Of a stretch of 24,855 nucleotides of DNA, positions 22,847-24,855 are shown one piece after another. A program made the translations under genes and the position numbers. The DNA is taken from the NCBI GenBank assembly GCA_900554685.1, contig USIG01000013.1:1-24855 (forward strand), given 5' to 3'. The notes below the pieces were generated by a model. The model was not told the origin of the DNA and did no database searches. It saw nothing but the letters and a program-made list of their open reading frames with translations. Positions within the stretch are counted from its first letter, which is position 1, and every line of letters begins with the position of its first letter. Source of the DNA: an uncultured Cryptobacterium sp. GTDB lineage: Bacteria; Actinomycetota; Coriobacteriia; Coriobacteriales; Eggerthellaceae.

Positions 22847-24855
22847 CTCTTACCTATGATGACGGGTATCTGGTTGAGAAAAGCGGCAAAATTTTAACGT
22901 CGTCAATTAAGTTTTCTGGTACCTTCGACACCTCATCTAAACCTGAAGATGCGTTCGATTTCGCCTTGACGTTTGGCAGTATCACTATTGGCAGCCGTTT
23001 TTCCAAGCTGGAAATCGTACGAAATCTCTCTATCGAGAAAACAGGTACTACCATCACTACAAACCAAGGCCGCTTTGGATCAGCCGAAATTGATTCAGAA
23101 GATAATCTAACCTACACCCTTAACGTAAGTGCAAGCGAAGACAACACTCATATGCTCACTCATGTAAAGGTAGTGGATGTATTTGACGAAGAAAGCCAAA
23201 ACAAAGTTGATCTTTCCTCTATGAAATTGGTAAAAGCTTCAATCGATGGCGAAGATATTACAGAACGTTGCGTTGCCTTAACAGATGATCAAAATCGCAT
23301 AAATGGTTGGGATATTGGCAATCTGCCTGCCGGAACAAGTGCATCTGTAACCTTTAAGATCAAAATTAATAAAGAGGGAATTTCTGCCGCAGTAAAAGCA
23401 GCTAAAGAAGCCACCCCTGACACCGATGCCGCAGAAGCGCGTACCATTAAAAACACCGCAAGCGCAAGCGCCGATTCAGTTCCTGCGGTAACCGATGATT
23501 ACTCAACAACAGTTAAAAACACTATCAGTCTGTCAAAGAGTAACGAATCCTACGATTATCAAACACAAACGAAAAACTTCATTATTACCGTTAGAACACC
23601 TGATGATAATCGCTATACCGAATACAACGTTCCTATCCGTGATGTTCTCTCAAGCGTTAATAACACCTTAGGATTCGATGGTTGTGGTATTACTGCTATG
23701 TCCGTGCGCCACAGCGACGGTTCAAGCGAAAACATTACCTGGGATAATTTTACCCAGTTCGGATTGATTTCCTGGGGCGCAACCATTCCCGAAATACGAC
23801 CTGGAGATGTTATCAGCATTAAATCATATGCCAAGGTGAACGAATCGTTTTGGAACACTCCCCTTTCTTCCACTTCAGGATCGGGCGGAGATGGCTATAT
23901 TGAAAATACCGTAAAGATCGGCTCGGGAACAACTTTTAACAACCTCGCCGCAAACGATCTGGATTATACCCAGCAAAGCATAAGCTTTTCCCTTATTACA
24001 AATTGGCTTACCAAAAGTTCTCCCGCCATCAACGACGATGGAACTATTAGTTGGAGCATTACAGGTAATCAACAAGGAAAGCTCTCATCACCCAAAAATG
24101 CAGCGGGGCAAACAATCACCGATTCTCTTGGGCCTAATCAGATTTTTGAAGACGGAACGGCATCCGTTGTGTTCTACAACCAGGATGGTTCAGTAGCAGG
24201 AAGGGACTCTATTACCCTTCAGCAAGGATCAACTTCGTTTAGCTACACGATCCCTGATCAATTTGGCACCTGTGGGTTTGTCATTACGTATAAGTCAAAA
24301 ATTACCGACTGGGATAGCTATGTTGGCCCTGCCAAAAAGTACACCAATTCCGTTTCAGGTTTATGGAATTGGTCTCACACCTCAAGCACTTCCTCACGTG
24401 CCCGCGTTGCCAGCATGTCGAAAACATTTGTAAAGCAAGCAGACGACTGGGCACAATGGAAAACTACTATCTTTTCTGAACTAGAAAAGGGCGACGTATA
24501 CGAAGATACCTCGCGCAATGGTATCTCCTATATGTATTTTACCCAGGATCAAATCAATGCCATCGTACCTACTATTGACGGTGTTGCTCTTGATCCATCT
24601 CTTTACGAAATCACTCCTAAAACCAGTACTACCGAAGATAAGTATGCTGGCTACACCATGACCTTTAAAGGCAGTGTTGGTATACAGGCAAATGGACAGT
24701 GGGTAAAGCCTTCCAAAGATCATCCTTTAACTATGGAATACCAAACGACGATGATTAATCCTCCCAGAAACAACACTCGAGATTACTACAACGATGCAAC
24801 TCTTACAGCGGGAACCATAAAAGACAGTGATTATGATTATTGTCGACGCGCAAAT
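22810..24855 (+). pseudogene. Continuation of the adhesin gene in the next frame, runs off the window
   Basis: From 22831 to the last base this frame has 675 codons and no stop, and its protein continues the broken domain: ENGKLTLTYDDGYLVEKSGK. It goes on as successive beta-rich modules, many closing with Asn-Thr-Ala-like motifs (KNTASASADSV, ENTVKIGSG, YTNSVSGLW), as in DUF11/Cna-B-like stalk domains of surface proteins. No cell-wall anchor is seen because the gene is cut by the window edge. There is no start codon or ribosome binding site at its beginning, so it depends on the upstream frame. It is a frameshifted gene, a sequencing error, or less likely a recoded one. Confidence 0.85.

Overview
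The window is a compact stretch of bacterial chromosome with moderate GC. Its single-copy housekeeping genes are arranged in short operons, mostly on the minus strand. Protein styles point to Coriobacteriia (Actinomycetota): a zinc-finger IleRS of E. coli-like length, a WYL regulator, a rubrerythrin with its rubredoxin domain at the N-terminus, a two-subunit proton-pumping transhydrogenase, and a large secreted surface protein rich in Ser/Thr/Glu/Pro. This placement is inference; I cannot name a genus from sequence alone.

Layout. 7-5623 (minus): WYL regulator, RluA/RluD-type pseudouridine synthase, lspA, and ileS with a structured leader. 5966-8400 (plus): a two-cluster ferredoxin, a 34-codon small ORF overlapping a MATE transporter by ATGA, then a HIT-family hydrolase and a strong terminator. 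8588-11595 (minus): pntB and pntA. 11817-15320 (minus): panD, panC, panB and a Rossmann/DUF2520 protein that is a good candidate for the ketopantoate reductase the pathway needs. 15632-17540 (plus): an RsmJ-type 16S rRNA methyltransferase and an AlkD-type DNA glycosylase. 17541-18478: gene-free and repeat-rich, with a large inverted repeat. 18479-21645 (minus): rubrerythrin, a metallo-beta-lactamase-fold hydrolase, an unknown membrane protein and a small SARP/OmpR-type regulator. 22031-end (plus): a giant secreted adhesin-like gene, broken by an apparent one-base deletion and running off the window.

How the genes fit together. The pan cluster would make pantothenate from ketoisovalerate and aspartate if the DUF2520 protein is a PanG-type reductase. 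That step uses NADPH, which the adjacent transhydrogenase can supply. The regulator at 21175-21645 is transcribed divergently from the adhesin across a 385-base region and may control it.

Most unusual features: (1) the adhesin frameshift, where 675 further codons stay open after a one-base slip; (2) short tandem repeats in the pan cluster, at two places copying the 3' end and stop codon of a gene into the space behind it; (3) the nested inverted repeat at 18009-18220; (4) two mutually exclusive hairpins before ileS; (5) the small ORF coupled to the MATE gene. I saw no tRNA, rRNA, CRISPR array, insertion sequence or phage gene.
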